A stretch of DNA of 64,000 nt from Virgibacillus siamensis (GTDB lineage: Bacteria; Bacillota; Bacilli; Bacillales; Amphibacillaceae), in contig NZ_FUIH01000006.1 in NCBI RefSeq assembly GCF_900162695.1, positions 124,001 through 188,000 of the forward strand. Reading direction: 5' to 3'. Numbering within the stretch: the first letter of the stretch is position 1; each line of letters starts with the position of its first letter. Positions 8,056 to 16,417 of the stretch are shown here, one piece after another. The position numbers were made by a program, and so were the translations under genes. The notes under the pieces are model-generated. The model saw nothing but the letters and a program-made list of their open reading frames with translations. It did not search any database and was not told where the DNA came from.

Positions 8056-8088
8056 GGAACGTCTGCTCTTTTTGGGCAGGCGTTTTTT
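8056..8088 (+). terminator. intrinsic terminator of the ytr-like operon
   Basis: AACGTCTGCTC and GGGCAGGCGTT pair around TTTTT and are followed by TTTTT. The stem begins 5 bases after the stop codon of the last gene. Confidence 0.85.
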
Positions 8089-8203
8089 AGAACTTGGATT
8101 TTCAAAATTCTATCAAAAAGTATACTTATGTGGAAATATACAATCTACCATAGATAACATATAATTAAACTATAGAAAGATAAACAACCCATAAATTATT
8201 GAA

Positions 8204-8236
8204 GAAACGCACACTCCAGATCGGGATGTGCGTTTC
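8204..8236 (-). terminator. terminator of lipM-lipA
   Basis: GAAACGCACA and TGTGCGTTTC form a perfect 10-bp stem just after the lipA stop on the minus strand. The following T tract is weak, so termination may be partial. Confidence 0.6.
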
Positions 8237-8254
8237 CTTTGCAGAACAGGGTTT

Positions 8255-9199
8255 TTAAAACGTAAAGTCCACCTGCTTATTCTCTTGTTTTTCATAACCC
8301 TTCATGTAATTGATTCTGCGCTGGGCAGATGCCTTAGTTACCTGTTCATCTGCATGGTAAGATGAGCGGACAAGCGGGCCTGCCTCACAATGACTGAATC
8401 CTTTCTCGAGGGCGATTTGTTTTAGTTCTTCAAACTCATCCGGATGATAGTAACGCTCTACTTTTAAATGCTTTTTGGTAGGTTGAAGGTATTGACCGAT
8501 CGTCATAATGTTTACATCATGTGCCAGCAAATCATCCATTGCCTGGATAATTTCTTCCTTTTCTTCACCAAGACCAACCATAATACTCGATTTTGTCGGT
8601 GTATTTGGTGCAATCTCTTTTACGCGTTGAAGTAATTGCAGTGAACGGTCATACATCGCACGTGCACGCACGCGTTTCGTCAGGCGGCGGACAGTTTCGA
8701 TGTTGTGGTTAAATATATCCGGTCCACTGTCCATTAGTGTATGCAGGCTTTCATAGTCACCTTTCATATCGGACGGCAATATCTCAATTGTGCAGCCCGG
8801 ATTCTGATTTCGAACTGCGCGAACGGTGTTGGCAAAGACCTGAGCGCCTCCATCGTTCAGGTCATCACGTGCAACTGCAGTGATGACGACGTGTTTAAGC
8901 CCCATTACGCTGACTGAGTCCGCCACACGCTTCGGCTCACCCCAGTCAAGTTCATTCGGCATTCCGGTTTTAACTGCACAAAAGCGGCAACCACGTGTAC
9001 ATGTATCACCAAGAATCATGAATGTTGCAGTTTTGCGTTCGCTCCAGCATTCATGTATGTTCGGGCAGCGTGCTTCCTCACAAACAGTATTCAATCGGTT
9101 TTCACGCATCAATTTTTTTAAGCCGCGGTATGATTTATTTGTATTGATTCGTGTTTTCAGCCACTCCGGTTTGCGTATGTATTCTTCCTGTTTTGCCAC
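8255..9199 (-). CDS. lipA: lipoyl synthase (radical SAM)
   Basis: A 314-aa protein. It carries both cluster motifs of LipA: C40-x4-C45-x5-C51 (TVCEEARCPNIHEC), which binds the auxiliary 4Fe-4S cluster, and C67-x3-C71-x2-C74 (CTRGCRFC), the radical SAM site; a conserved RSSY motif near the C-terminus completes it. LipA inserts two sulfur atoms into protein-bound octanoyl chains. Start is GTG 9199, supported by AAGGAG 7 bases upstream and by the family start AKQEEY; a longer frame beginning at 9268 reads back into lipM and is rejected. It begins 2 bases after the lipM stop and shares its TPP-riboswitch leader. Confidence 0.96.
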   Translation of the reverse strand: MAKQEEYIRKPEWLKTRINTNKSYRGLKKLMRENRLNTVCEEARCPNIHECWSERKTATFMILGDTCTRGCRFCAVKTGMPNELDWGEPKRVADSVSVMGLKHVVITAVARDDLNDGGAQVFANTVRAVRNQNPGCTIEILPSDMKGDYESLHTLMDSGPDIFNHNIETVRRLTKRVRARAMYDRSLQLLQRVKEIAPNTPTKSSIMVGLGEEKEEIIQAMDDLLAHDVNIMTIGQYLQPTKKHLKVERYYHPDEFEELKQIALEKGFSHCEAGPLVRSSYHADEQVTKASAQRRINYMKGYEKQENKQVDFTF

Positions 9200-9201
9200 A
9201 C

Positions 9202-10008
9202 TTACACACTCCTTGTTGGTTGTTTGGTTGAGTAGTTGGTTTCGGCTAGATGAAATACTTCGTTCCACTGGCTTTCAGATAGAGTAAATGGTTCAAGCTG
9301 AAGATCCAGACCATCTCTGAATCCTTCGTAAAAGGCTTTTTTTACCGTATCATAGGTTTGTTTTTGTTCGGTCAATTGATTAATTGCAGCTGCTTTCTTT
9401 GCAAAAGCGCGTCGTTTTCTTGCTTTTACTTCTTCATTTGGAAAGACAAATAAATCAAATAACATGATTTCATCAATGGACAGTGGTATTGACCCATGCT
9501 GCAGCAAAACTCCGCGTTTGCGGGTTTGCGCATTTCCGGATAATTTCTTGCCATCCGCAACCATCTCGTAAAATGCCGGGCGTTCAAAGCAGATGGCGCT
9601 TCTCTCTCTGGACAGATCTTCAGCGTAATTTGCCTCAATTCCCAGGTTTTTGTATCCTTGAATGATTCCTTTGGATAAAACATAGTATGCTTCCTGGATG
9701 GATGACGGGATACCCGGGTTTTTTTCGGAAATGACGATGCTGTAAGTCAGTTCATCATCATGCAGTACAGCGCTTCCGCCTGTCAGTCGCCGTACGTGCT
9801 GGCATTGATGTTTTTGCAGGTTGCGGTAATTAATTTCGGCATCCTTTTGAAAATGACCGAGTGACAGGCTTGGTTTTTTCCAACCGTAGAATCTTAGGAC
9901 AGGCGGGATTTTTCCTTCACTATGCCAATTTAACAAAGCTTCGTCCAAAGCCATGTTTACGGAAGCATCATGAAACCCGCTGTCCAAGATTCCCCATTTT
10001 CCATGCAT
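9202..10008 (-). CDS. lipM: octanoyl-[GcvH]:protein N-octanoyltransferase / octanoyltransferase LipM
   Basis: A 268-aa protein of the biotin/lipoate protein ligase fold: VRRLTGGSAVLHDDELTYS (residues ~72-90) is the substrate-binding region, and C140 in SAICFERPAFYE matches the catalytic cysteine of Bacillus LipM. The family transfers octanoyl groups from acyl carrier protein to the GcvH protein, the first step of lipoate assembly. ATG 10008 is chosen for its AGGAGG 7 bases upstream; the open frame continues back through the riboswitch, without meaning. LipM and LipA together make protein-bound lipoate. Their placement behind a TPP riboswitch is unusual. Confidence 0.95.
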   Translation of the reverse strand: MHGKWGILDSGFHDASVNMALDEALLNWHSEGKIPPVLRFYGWKKPSLSLGHFQKDAEINYRNLQKHQCQHVRRLTGGSAVLHDDELTYSIVISEKNPGIPSSIQEAYYVLSKGIIQGYKNLGIEANYAEDLSRERSAICFERPAFYEMVADGKKLSGNAQTRKRGVLLQHGSIPLSIDEIMLFDLFVFPNEEVKARKRRAFAKKAAAINQLTEQKQTYDTVKKAFYEGFRDGLDLQLEPFTLSESQWNEVFHLAETNYSTKQPTRSV

Positions 10009-10040
10009 TATGTAACCTCCTTTATATTGATTCCGGATAA

Positions 10041-10173
10041 TATAAAACTGCAGCCATATGGATGCAGTCGGATGATTTGTTATGACTGCACTTTCCCACG
10101 CTGGTATTATCCGGTTCGGGTTCAAGGGTCAGAACAACAAAGTCCTTCTCAGCCAATCTAGCTCCCCTAGTGC
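10041..10173 (-). ncRNA. TPP riboswitch with terminator/antiterminator upstream of lipM-lipA
   Basis: Read on the minus strand the THI-box elements occur in order: P1 arm GCACT, GGGGAGC, GGCTGAGA, ACCCTTGAACC, GGATAATACCAGCG, TGGGAAAGTGC. P1 pairs GCACT (10173-10169) with AGTGC (10092-10088). Downstream, ACTGCA and TGCAGT (10068-10047) make a terminator hairpin followed by TTTTATATT. The arm TGCAGTC (10090-10084), overlapping the 3' side of P1, is exactly complementary to GACTGCA (10069-10063) of the terminator, so P1 and the antiterminator exclude each other. TPP binding should therefore stop transcription. The only genes downstream are lipM and lipA. Confidence 0.93.
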
Positions 10174-10202
10174 TAAAAAATGGAATTCAATTATTAATAA
10201 TT

Positions 10203-10231
10203 ATCTTAACGGGTATTTTTCATAATGTAAA
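10203..10231 (-). promoter_or_regulatory. promoter of the TPP riboswitch-lipM-lipA transcript
   Basis: Minus strand TTTACA (10231-10226) and TAAGAT (10208-10203) are separated by exactly 17 bp, placing the start about 25 bases before P1 of the riboswitch. Confidence 0.55.
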
Positions 10232-10264
10232 GCATCCATTTTAGCTGAAGCCTCTATAATGATT

Positions 10265-10369
10265 TATCCACGGTTCCGGGGGGATATCCACGAATTTGAA
10301 CTAGATATTCACGGTTCCAGGGCGGGTATCCACGAATTTAAGATAGATATCCACGATTTCTTACTTTAC
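10265..10369. repeat. 21-bp tandem repeat locus, five units
   Basis: The core ATCCACG (once ATTCACG) recurs at 10266, 10286, 10307, 10328 and 10349, a period of 20-21 bp. Alternate units are most alike (ggttcc... and aattt...), giving a 41-42 bp higher period. It lies between the lipM leader and the trpA terminator, and no gene is seen in it. Confidence 0.8.
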
Positions 10370-10378
10370 GTCCGCAAA

Positions 10379-10413
10379 ACTAGTCACACCCGGGGGAAGA
10401 CCCGGATGTGACT
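10379..10413 (-). terminator. terminator of the trp operon
   Basis: TAGTCACA-t-CCGGG and CCCGG-g-TGTGACTA form a strong stem after the trpA stop, followed on the minus strand by GTTTTG. Confidence 0.75.
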
Positions 10414-10422
10414 AATCTATAT

Positions 10423-11196
10423 TTAGACACTCTCCTCGAGCAATTGTTGGACGTTTTCCGTTTTTCCCTCGTGTAAAAAATTAACAATGGTACTGCCGAT
10501 GACGACCCCGTCACATGCTTCAGCAAGTTCATGTGCTTGAGAACTGGTAGAAACACCAAATCCGGCCAGGACCGGCTTATCGGTATAGTTTTTTAGTTTT
10601 TGAAGATAGTTTTTTACGTTGCTGTCATGCGTGGTTCTGGCGCCGGTTGTGCCTGTGACAGCAACAGCATAGAGAAAGCCTTCCGTTCGTTCAGCAATTT
10701 TTTGCAGCCGTTCATCAGGTGATGTCATTGCAGCAAGCCGGATATACGAAATGGCATTTTCTTGCAAATCATCTTTTACAATTGCTTCCTCCTCCAGTGG
10801 AAGGTCCGGAATAATAACACCGTTAACCCCCGCATCTGCACAATCTCTGGCAAAATTCCCGGCCCCGTACGTAAAAACAGGGTTTAAGTAGGTCATCAAA
10901 ATAACCGGAATCGTTCGTTCTTCTTTAAAGCTTTTCAGTTTTGTCAGAACGGATGATAGGGTAGTGCCTTGTTCCAATGATCGTTGCCCTGCATCCTGAA
11001 TGGTCGGTCCGTCTGCAACGGGGTCAGAGAAAGGAATTCCGAGTTCTACCGCAGCAGCACCGCTATTCTGCAAAAAATTTAGCTGCTCTTCCAATTGACC
11101 AAGCGGCCTGTCACCGGCCATAATGTACGGAACAATCAATTTTTTGTTGTTCTGAAGCTTTTCTTTCAGCGCTTTGTCCAGTTTAAGATTACTCAT
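10423..11196 (-). CDS. trpA: tryptophan synthase alpha chain
   Basis: A 257-aa TIM-barrel protein. VELGIPFSDPVADGP carries the catalytic glutamate (VELG) and aspartate (SDPVADG), and the C-terminal GFGVSTSSQ is the phosphate-binding loop. It cleaves indole-3-glycerol phosphate and passes indole to TrpB through the alpha-beta tunnel. ATG 11196 is preferred because AGGAGG lies 8 bases upstream; a GTG three codons earlier is weaker. Overlaps trpB by 8 bases. Last gene of trpEDCFBA. Confidence 0.96.
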   Translation of the reverse strand: MSNLKLDKALKEKLQNNKKLIVPYIMAGDRPLGQLEEQLNFLQNSGAAAVELGIPFSDPVADGPTIQDAGQRSLEQGTTLSSVLTKLKSFKEERTIPVILMTYLNPVFTYGAGNFARDCADAGVNGVIIPDLPLEEEAIVKDDLQENAISYIRLAAMTSPDERLQKIAERTEGFLYAVAVTGTTGARTTHDSNVKNYLQKLKNYTDKPVLAGFGVSTSSQAHELAEACDGVVIGSTIVNFLHEGKTENVQQLLEESV

Positions 11197-12394
11197 CAAC
11201 GTCACCTCCTAGCAGATCTTTTACCGATTCAACATCTTTATCGCCGCGTCCGGACAGGCAAATGACAAGTGACTCGTCTTCATGCATATTTTTGGCATGC
11301 TTCAATGCAAATGCTACAGCATGTGCACTTTCCAATGCGGGGATAATCCCTTCTGTTTGCGAAAGGAGTTTGAACGCATCCAACGCCTCATCATCCGTCA
11401 CAGATGTATAAGTTACCCGGTTCGTTTCATGTAGGTGACTGTGTTCGGGACCAATGCCAGGATAATCAAGCCCTGCTGAAATCGAATGTGCTTCTTCAAT
11501 TTGTCCATTCTTGTCCTGGAGTAAATGGGTCATTGTACCATGGAGTACGCCAACAGTGCCGGCGGTTATAGTAGCTGCGTGTTTGTTTGATTCAATGCCG
11601 CTTCCGCCTGCTTCAACTCCGTACAGGTTTACATCTTGATCCTCTATGAATGGATAGAACATCCCCATTGCATTGCTGCCGCCGCCAACACATGCAGCGA
11701 CTGCATCAGGGAGACCGCCCGTCAATTCCTGAAATTGCTGTTTTGTTTCCTGGCCGATTACAGCCTGGAAGTCACGGACCATTTTTGGAAATGGATGCGG
11801 CCCAACAACAGATCCGATAATATAATGGGTGTCATTCACATTACTGATCCAGTAGCGAAGTGCCTCGTTCACCGCATCTTTCAGGGTACCGCTGCCCTGT
11901 GAAACACTTTCGACTTTCGCCCCAAGCAGTTCCATTCGGAAAACATTGAGCTTTTGCCTGCGGATATCTTCTTCTCCCATGAAAACCACGCATTCCAATC
12001 CAAGCAGCGCGCACACAGTAGCTGTTGCAACCCCGTGCTGGCCGGCGCCGGTTTCTGCGACAACCTTCTTTTTCCCCATCCGCAATGTCAGCAGTGCCTG
12101 GCCGATTGTATTGTTGATTTTGTGTGCACCGGTATGGTTGAGGTCTTCACGCTTCAAGTAAATGGAGGGCCCCTCAAGTTTTTTGGTTAAATTCTCAGCA
12201 TAATAGAGCGGTGTTTCTCTGCCTACATATTGCTTCAGATAGTAATCCAACTCCGAAATGAAAGAAGGATCTTTTTTGGCAGTTTCATATGCTTCCTCCA
12301 GCTCGGCAACTGCCGTCATCAGCAGTTCCGGCACAAATTTTCCGCCAAAACTTCCATATCTTCCTGTCTGATCAGGCATCGTATAAGTTGTCAT
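11189..12394 (-). CDS. trpB: tryptophan synthase beta chain
   Basis: A 401-aa PLP enzyme. KREDLNHTGAHKINN holds the PLP lysine (HK), and ETGAGQHG and CVGGGSNAMG are the substrate and PLP phosphate-binding segments. It condenses indole with serine to make tryptophan. The gene lies 128 bases from trpF, a gap filled by a 21-bp tandem repeat, whereas all other trp junctions overlap or have only short gaps. Downstream trpA overlaps it by 8 bases. Confidence 0.97.
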   Translation of the reverse strand: MTTYTMPDQTGRYGSFGGKFVPELLMTAVAELEEAYETAKKDPSFISELDYYLKQYVGRETPLYYAENLTKKLEGPSIYLKREDLNHTGAHKINNTIGQALLTLRMGKKKVVAETGAGQHGVATATVCALLGLECVVFMGEEDIRRQKLNVFRMELLGAKVESVSQGSGTLKDAVNEALRYWISNVNDTHYIIGSVVGPHPFPKMVRDFQAVIGQETKQQFQELTGGLPDAVAACVGGGSNAMGMFYPFIEDQDVNLYGVEAGGSGIESNKHAATITAGTVGVLHGTMTHLLQDKNGQIEEAHSISAGLDYPGIGPEHSHLHETNRVTYTSVTDDEALDAFKLLSQTEGIIPALESAHAVAFALKHAKNMHEDESLVICLSGRGDKDVESVKDLLGGDVDE

Positions 12395-12412
12395 TGTTCA
12401 TCATCCTCTCGT

Positions 12413-12526
12413 CGTTTATCAGTCACATTGCTTCGTTTATCGGTCACATTGCTTCAGTTATCAGTCACTTTTCATGTTTTATCGGCCACTTTGCATCATT
12501 TATCAGTCTTTTTCCATTTTTATCAG
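12413..12526. repeat. 21-bp tandem repeat inside the trp operon, six units
   Basis: The core TATCAGTC or TATCGG(T/C)C recurs at 12417, 12438, 12459, 12480, 12501 and 12521: five steps of 21, 21, 21, 21 and 20 bp. Units differ at several bases. It fills the trpF-trpB gap and is transcribed with the operon. Apparent reading frames across it are by-products of the 3n period. Confidence 0.85.
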
Positions 12527-13128
12527 GAATTCGTTTTTGCCCCGCGGACAAAACGGGAAATCTTGGCTGCATCTTTTTGTCCGTTTGTTTCCACACCGCT
12601 GGAAACGTCAACACCGGCAGGATTGACAGCGGTTATGGCTGCCTGCACATTATCGGGAGTGAGTCCGCCGGCCAAAATGATTTTTTCCGGATCCAGGCCG
12701 CTATCGGACAATAATTTCCAGTCAAAAGTTGTGCCATTGCCGCCTCGGTTCGGTCCGCGCGGGCTGTCGACCAAAAGATAGTCACACGGATAAACCGGTG
12801 CCTTTGACGGAAAATCGCTTGTCATCGGATATGCTTTTAATACCGGATAATCAAGATCGGCTGCGAATTCAGGCGGTTCGTCTCCGTGCAGCTGTATTAC
12901 ATCAAGTCCCGCAGTTTTCGCTGTTTGTTCGATGTTTTCTTTTGTTTCATTAACAAAAACACCAACTTTTCGGATGCTTGATGAAAGCCCCGCAGTTATT
13001 TCTGCTGCCCGCTCCGGTGTAATCTGCCGCTTGCTTGGGGCAAAGACAAATCCGATATAATCAGCTCCCGCATCAACAGCTGCCTGAGCTGCTTCCTCTG
13101 ATTGAATACCACATATTTTAATGAGCAT
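12523..13128 (-). CDS. trpF: phosphoribosylanthranilate isomerase
   Basis: A 201-aa TIM-barrel protein. LIKICGIQ at the N-terminus supplies the catalytic cysteine, VQLHGDE and LLVDS follow (the aspartate being general acid), and LAGGLTPDNV is the phosphate loop. It isomerises N-(5'-phosphoribosyl)anthranilate in the third step of tryptophan synthesis. Overlaps the end of trpC by 11 bases. Its stop lies in the last unit of the 21-bp repeat that separates it from trpB. Confidence 0.95.
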   Translation of the reverse strand: MLIKICGIQSEEAAQAAVDAGADYIGFVFAPSKRQITPERAAEITAGLSSSIRKVGVFVNETKENIEQTAKTAGLDVIQLHGDEPPEFAADLDYPVLKAYPMTSDFPSKAPVYPCDYLLVDSPRGPNRGGNGTTFDWKLLSDSGLDPEKIILAGGLTPDNVQAAITAVNPAGVDVSSGVETNGQKDAAKISRFVRGAKTNS

Positions 13129-13918
13129 TTGCAGTGCCTTCTTTCGGTAATGGAATTTTTAATGCCTGGAATGCTGCCGGTAAATTATCGGCGCGCATCA
13201 ATGTTTCTCCAACAAGAATTCCTTTGGCACCACTTTTTTGAACGCGAATCACATCTTCTTTCGTTTTTATGCCGCTTTCACTGATCAGCACCGTTTTCGG
13301 ATTGGTTACCATGGAGGCCAATGTTTCAAATGTTGCTAAATCGACATCAAATGTTTTCAAATTGCGATTATTAATCCCGATAATCGCAGGATCAAGCGCC
13401 ACTGCCTGCTCCATTTCTTCCGCGTCATGCACTTCACATAGAACTTCCAGCCCCTGATTGGTTGCATAGTCGTACAGCTCCCTGAGTTTATCCGGTGCAA
13501 GGGCCGCAACAATCAGCAAAATAACTGATGCACCAGCTGCTTTTGCCTGGTCAATCTGGACAGTATCGATGAAAAAGTCTTTGCATAGTATTGGCAGATC
13601 AACTGCTTCACGGACGTTTCGCACATCATCCATGGAGCCTTTGAAAAATGTGCTGTCGGTCAGAACAGAAATGGCACCCGCACCATTTGATTCATATATT
13701 TGGGCCTGTTCAGCAGGATTGACAGCCGCATTAATGGACCCTTTGGAAGGGGATGCACGTTTGATTTCAGCAATAATGTTCATTGTGTCCGTATTGCGAA
13801 AAGAATCTGCAATGTGCGCAACAGCTTTCTTGTTAGCAGGCGCGGACTGATCTGTTTTTTTTCGCAGCTCTTTTACTTCTTTCTCTTTTTCGGCGATGAT
13901 TTTATCCAGAATAGTCAT
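13118..13918 (-). CDS. trpC: indole-3-glycerol phosphate synthase
   Basis: A 266-aa TIM-barrel protein. IIAEIKRASPSKG contains the catalytic lysine and the ExKxxSPS signature, LCKDFFID the second lysine, and GINNRNLKTF and LISESGIKT the C-terminal active-site and phosphate loops. It closes the indole ring. It lies 2 bases after trpD and overlaps trpF, fitting one polycistronic message. Confidence 0.96.
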   Translation of the reverse strand: MTILDKIIAEKEKEVKELRKKTDQSAPANKKAVAHIADSFRNTDTMNIIAEIKRASPSKGSINAAVNPAEQAQIYESNGAGAISVLTDSTFFKGSMDDVRNVREAVDLPILCKDFFIDTVQIDQAKAAGASVILLIVAALAPDKLRELYDYATNQGLEVLCEVHDAEEMEQAVALDPAIIGINNRNLKTFDVDLATFETLASMVTNPKTVLISESGIKTKEDVIRVQKSGAKGILVGETLMRADNLPAAFQALKIPLPKEGTANAH

Positions 13919-13920
13919 GA

Positions 13921-14946
13921 TCAGATAGCCTCCTTAGAAACATTGGAACTGTATTCCACCAAATAGTTCAATTTTTCCAGTGCTGCACCGCTTTCGATGC
14001 TTTCTCTTGCCAATTCAATTCCGTCAAATATGGTCGATGCTTTCCCGTTTGCGAAAATGCCAAGTCCCGCATTAAGCAATACGGTATCATAGTAAGCGCC
14101 GCGTTTTCCTTGTAAAACATTCCGTAAAATAGCTGCATTTTCTTTGGGAGTATCCCCCTGGATATCTGCGTTTGCATATACCGGCAAGCGAACATCTGCC
14201 GGATGAAGGGTGAAGGATGTGATGTTACCATTGTCCAGCAATGTAATATGGTTCTCACCTGAAAGTGATGCCTCATCCATATTGCCGGCACCATGCACAA
14301 CGACAGCCCGCTTTCTTCCCATCTGGTTTAATGCTGCAGCAAGCATTGGCAGCATATCCCGGCGGTAGACACCGAGCAGCTGTGAATCCAAGTTGACGGG
14401 ATTTGTTAACGGTCCAATCAGATTAAAGGTGGTTGGAACACCGAGATCTTTTCGGACTTTCGTAATCCGTTTCATCCCCGGATGCACATGGGGCGCAAAC
14501 AGAAATGCGATATTATTTTCCGTCAAAACTTTCTCAACATGGTCTTTTGAAAAAGATAACGATATCCCCAGTTCCTCCAAAACATCCGCACTGCCGGTTT
14601 TACTGGAAATGCTCCTGTTCCCGTGTTTGGCAATCTTTATCCCTGCACCGGCAATGACAAATGCTGCCGTGGTGCTGATATTAAAACTGTTTGAATAATC
14701 CCCGCCTGTACCGCAGTTATCCATCACATTTCCAAGCGAATCCGTTGCTTCCGTTGACTGGGATCGAATAACTGCTGCAAGACCGGCAGCTTCATCTGGT
14801 GTTTCTCCTTTCGCCCGTAGTGCTGTCAGAAATGATGCAAGTTCACTGTCGCTGACCTCGGGTGAAAAACAATTTAATGCAGCGTCTTTCATTTCCTCTA
14901 TGCTTAAATCCTGTTTATTCAGCAGCTTTTCAATATAGCTTTTCAT
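13921..14946 (-). CDS. trpD: anthranilate phosphoribosyltransferase
   Basis: A 341-aa protein. NCGTGGDYSNSFNIST is the PRPP-binding glycine-rich motif of the family, followed by KHGNRSISSKTGSADVLE for anthranilate and metal binding. It transfers phosphoribose to anthranilate. It lies 15 bases after trpE. No trpG lies between trpE and trpD; as in B. subtilis, the glutamine amidotransferase subunit is presumably shared with folate synthesis (pabA) elsewhere. Confidence 0.96.
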   Translation of the reverse strand: MKSYIEKLLNKQDLSIEEMKDAALNCFSPEVSDSELASFLTALRAKGETPDEAAGLAAVIRSQSTEATDSLGNVMDNCGTGGDYSNSFNISTTAAFVIAGAGIKIAKHGNRSISSKTGSADVLEELGISLSFSKDHVEKVLTENNIAFLFAPHVHPGMKRITKVRKDLGVPTTFNLIGPLTNPVNLDSQLLGVYRRDMLPMLAAALNQMGRKRAVVVHGAGNMDEASLSGENHITLLDNGNITSFTLHPADVRLPVYANADIQGDTPKENAAILRNVLQGKRGAYYDTVLLNAGLGIFANGKASTIFDGIELARESIESGAALEKLNYLVEYSSNVSKEAI

Positions 14947-14961
14947 GTTAAAACTCCTTTC

Positions 14962-16353
14962 CTATCCTTCATTTTTTATCTCCATCAGTGATTTTGCTTT
15001 GTTTAGCGTTTCGTAATATTCCTTTTCCGGATCAGATTCCTTAACAATTCCGGCGCCCGCCTGCAAATATGCCTGGTTTTGGTTAATCATCAGGGAGCGG
15101 ATGGTCAGGGCAAAATTCAAATCATAATTAAAGTTGATGTAGCCGACTCCGCCTCCGTAAGCACCGCGCCGAACGTTTTCGAGCTCATTAATAATCTGCA
15201 TTGCCCTTGCCCTGGGTGCACCTGAAACAGTACCGGCCGGCAAACAGGCGATAAGTGCATCAATGCTGGAATATCCGGCTGCAAGCTTGCCATGAACCTC
15301 GGAAACCATATGCATCACATGCTCATATTTTTTCACATGCATATAGGCAGGCACTGTAATGCTGTCTTTGGTGCAGACCCGTTCAAAATCGTTTCTGCTC
15401 AGGTCAACAAGCATCTGATGCTCGGAAATTTCCTTTTTGTCCGTTATTAAATCTTTGACCAACGCCTGATCCTCGTCTCTTGTACCGCCCCGTCGTCTTG
15501 TACCGGCAATCGGATTTGTTACAATCCGATCTTCCTCCGATTTCAGAAGGCTTTCCGGGGATGAACCGAGCAGCACATAGTCTTCAAAGTCAATGTAAAA
15601 CATGTACGGGGAAGGATTTGCGTTGCGCAGTTTCCGGTACAGCGAAAAGGAATCCCCGTCAAATGCTGCCTTCATGCGTTGCGACAACACAACCTGTAGA
15701 ACCTCTCCACGGTTAATGTAATCTTTGGCGATTTCCACTTGCCGCATAAATTCCTGTTTGTCAATTGCCGGCTGGAAATCAATTTCCACATCATCTGCCG
15801 GATTAACAGTGGCTGATGGGACCAATGCACCTTCCAGTTGTTCCAATCGATTATCCAGCTCCTCTTCCGGCTGATCATCAAGGTTTGTCGCAACCAGGTA
15901 AACTTTATCCTTTCGATGGTCAAATACGATAACATCCTTGTATAACATGAAATGCGCATCTGCCATGTTCACCTCATCCGGCAGTTCGTCTCCGATATTT
16001 TCGAATGGACGGACGGTGTCATATCCCAAATAGCCAATTGCCCCGCCGAAAAATGGAAACGGGAGCTGTAGATCTGATTTCGGGAAAATTTTCTGTAAAA
16101 CAGATACAATCGGTTCGTTATAGCTGACAGTGTTCTTTTTGTCATGATTAGTAACCGTCGTCTTATCCTGATTACTCGTGAACTCCTGATATGGATTGAC
16201 TCCAATAAAGGAGAATTTACCATTTTCTTCATGCTGAAAAGAACTTTCCAGCAGAAACTTTTTCTTACCTGTCAGATTGTTGAATATTCCAATCGGTGTC
16301 AGCATATCCGCATTATGCTCGGTAAATTTGCAAGGTATTGTTTTGGTATGCAT
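14962..16353 (-). CDS. trpE: anthranilate synthase component I
   Basis: A 463-aa chorismate-binding enzyme. The N-terminal part contains LLESS, part of the tryptophan feedback site (LLES motif), and the C-terminal domain has IAGTRRRG, LVDLSRND and LPAGTVSGAPRARAM, the catalytic signature. ATG 16353 is chosen because AAGGAG is 8 bases upstream; earlier GTG and ATG codons fall on or next to that site. First gene of trpEDCFBA, regulated by two T-boxes and, from its LLES motif, by feedback. Confidence 0.96.
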   Translation of the reverse strand: MHTKTIPCKFTEHNADMLTPIGIFNNLTGKKKFLLESSFQHEENGKFSFIGVNPYQEFTSNQDKTTVTNHDKKNTVSYNEPIVSVLQKIFPKSDLQLPFPFFGGAIGYLGYDTVRPFENIGDELPDEVNMADAHFMLYKDVIVFDHRKDKVYLVATNLDDQPEEELDNRLEQLEGALVPSATVNPADDVEIDFQPAIDKQEFMRQVEIAKDYINRGEVLQVVLSQRMKAAFDGDSFSLYRKLRNANPSPYMFYIDFEDYVLLGSSPESLLKSEEDRIVTNPIAGTRRRGGTRDEDQALVKDLITDKKEISEHQMLVDLSRNDFERVCTKDSITVPAYMHVKKYEHVMHMVSEVHGKLAAGYSSIDALIACLPAGTVSGAPRARAMQIINELENVRRGAYGGGVGYINFNYDLNFALTIRSLMINQNQAYLQAGAGIVKESDPEKEYYETLNKAKSLMEIKNEG

Positions 16354-16417
16354 TTGCATCACTCCTTAGTTTTAAATAACCAATGAAAATCTAAAATTGG
16401 GGCTTTATTTTCTTCTT

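Noticed and set aside
8255..9268. Longer lipA start at 9268
   Set aside because: The extra residues read back into lipM, have no ribosome site, and are not in the family. GTG 9199 with AAGGAG fits.
9202..10125. Longer lipM start at 10125
   Set aside because: The extension is a translation of the TPP riboswitch aptamer and its terminator.
10231..10422. Second riboswitch or sRNA between the lipM promoter and trpA
   Set aside because: Only the 21-bp array and the trp terminator are visible; no aptamer signature.
12230..12781. 183- and 141-residue frames antisense to trpB-trpF across the repeat
   Set aside because: They overlap real trp genes on the other strand and rely on the repeat and codon bias of the sense genes.
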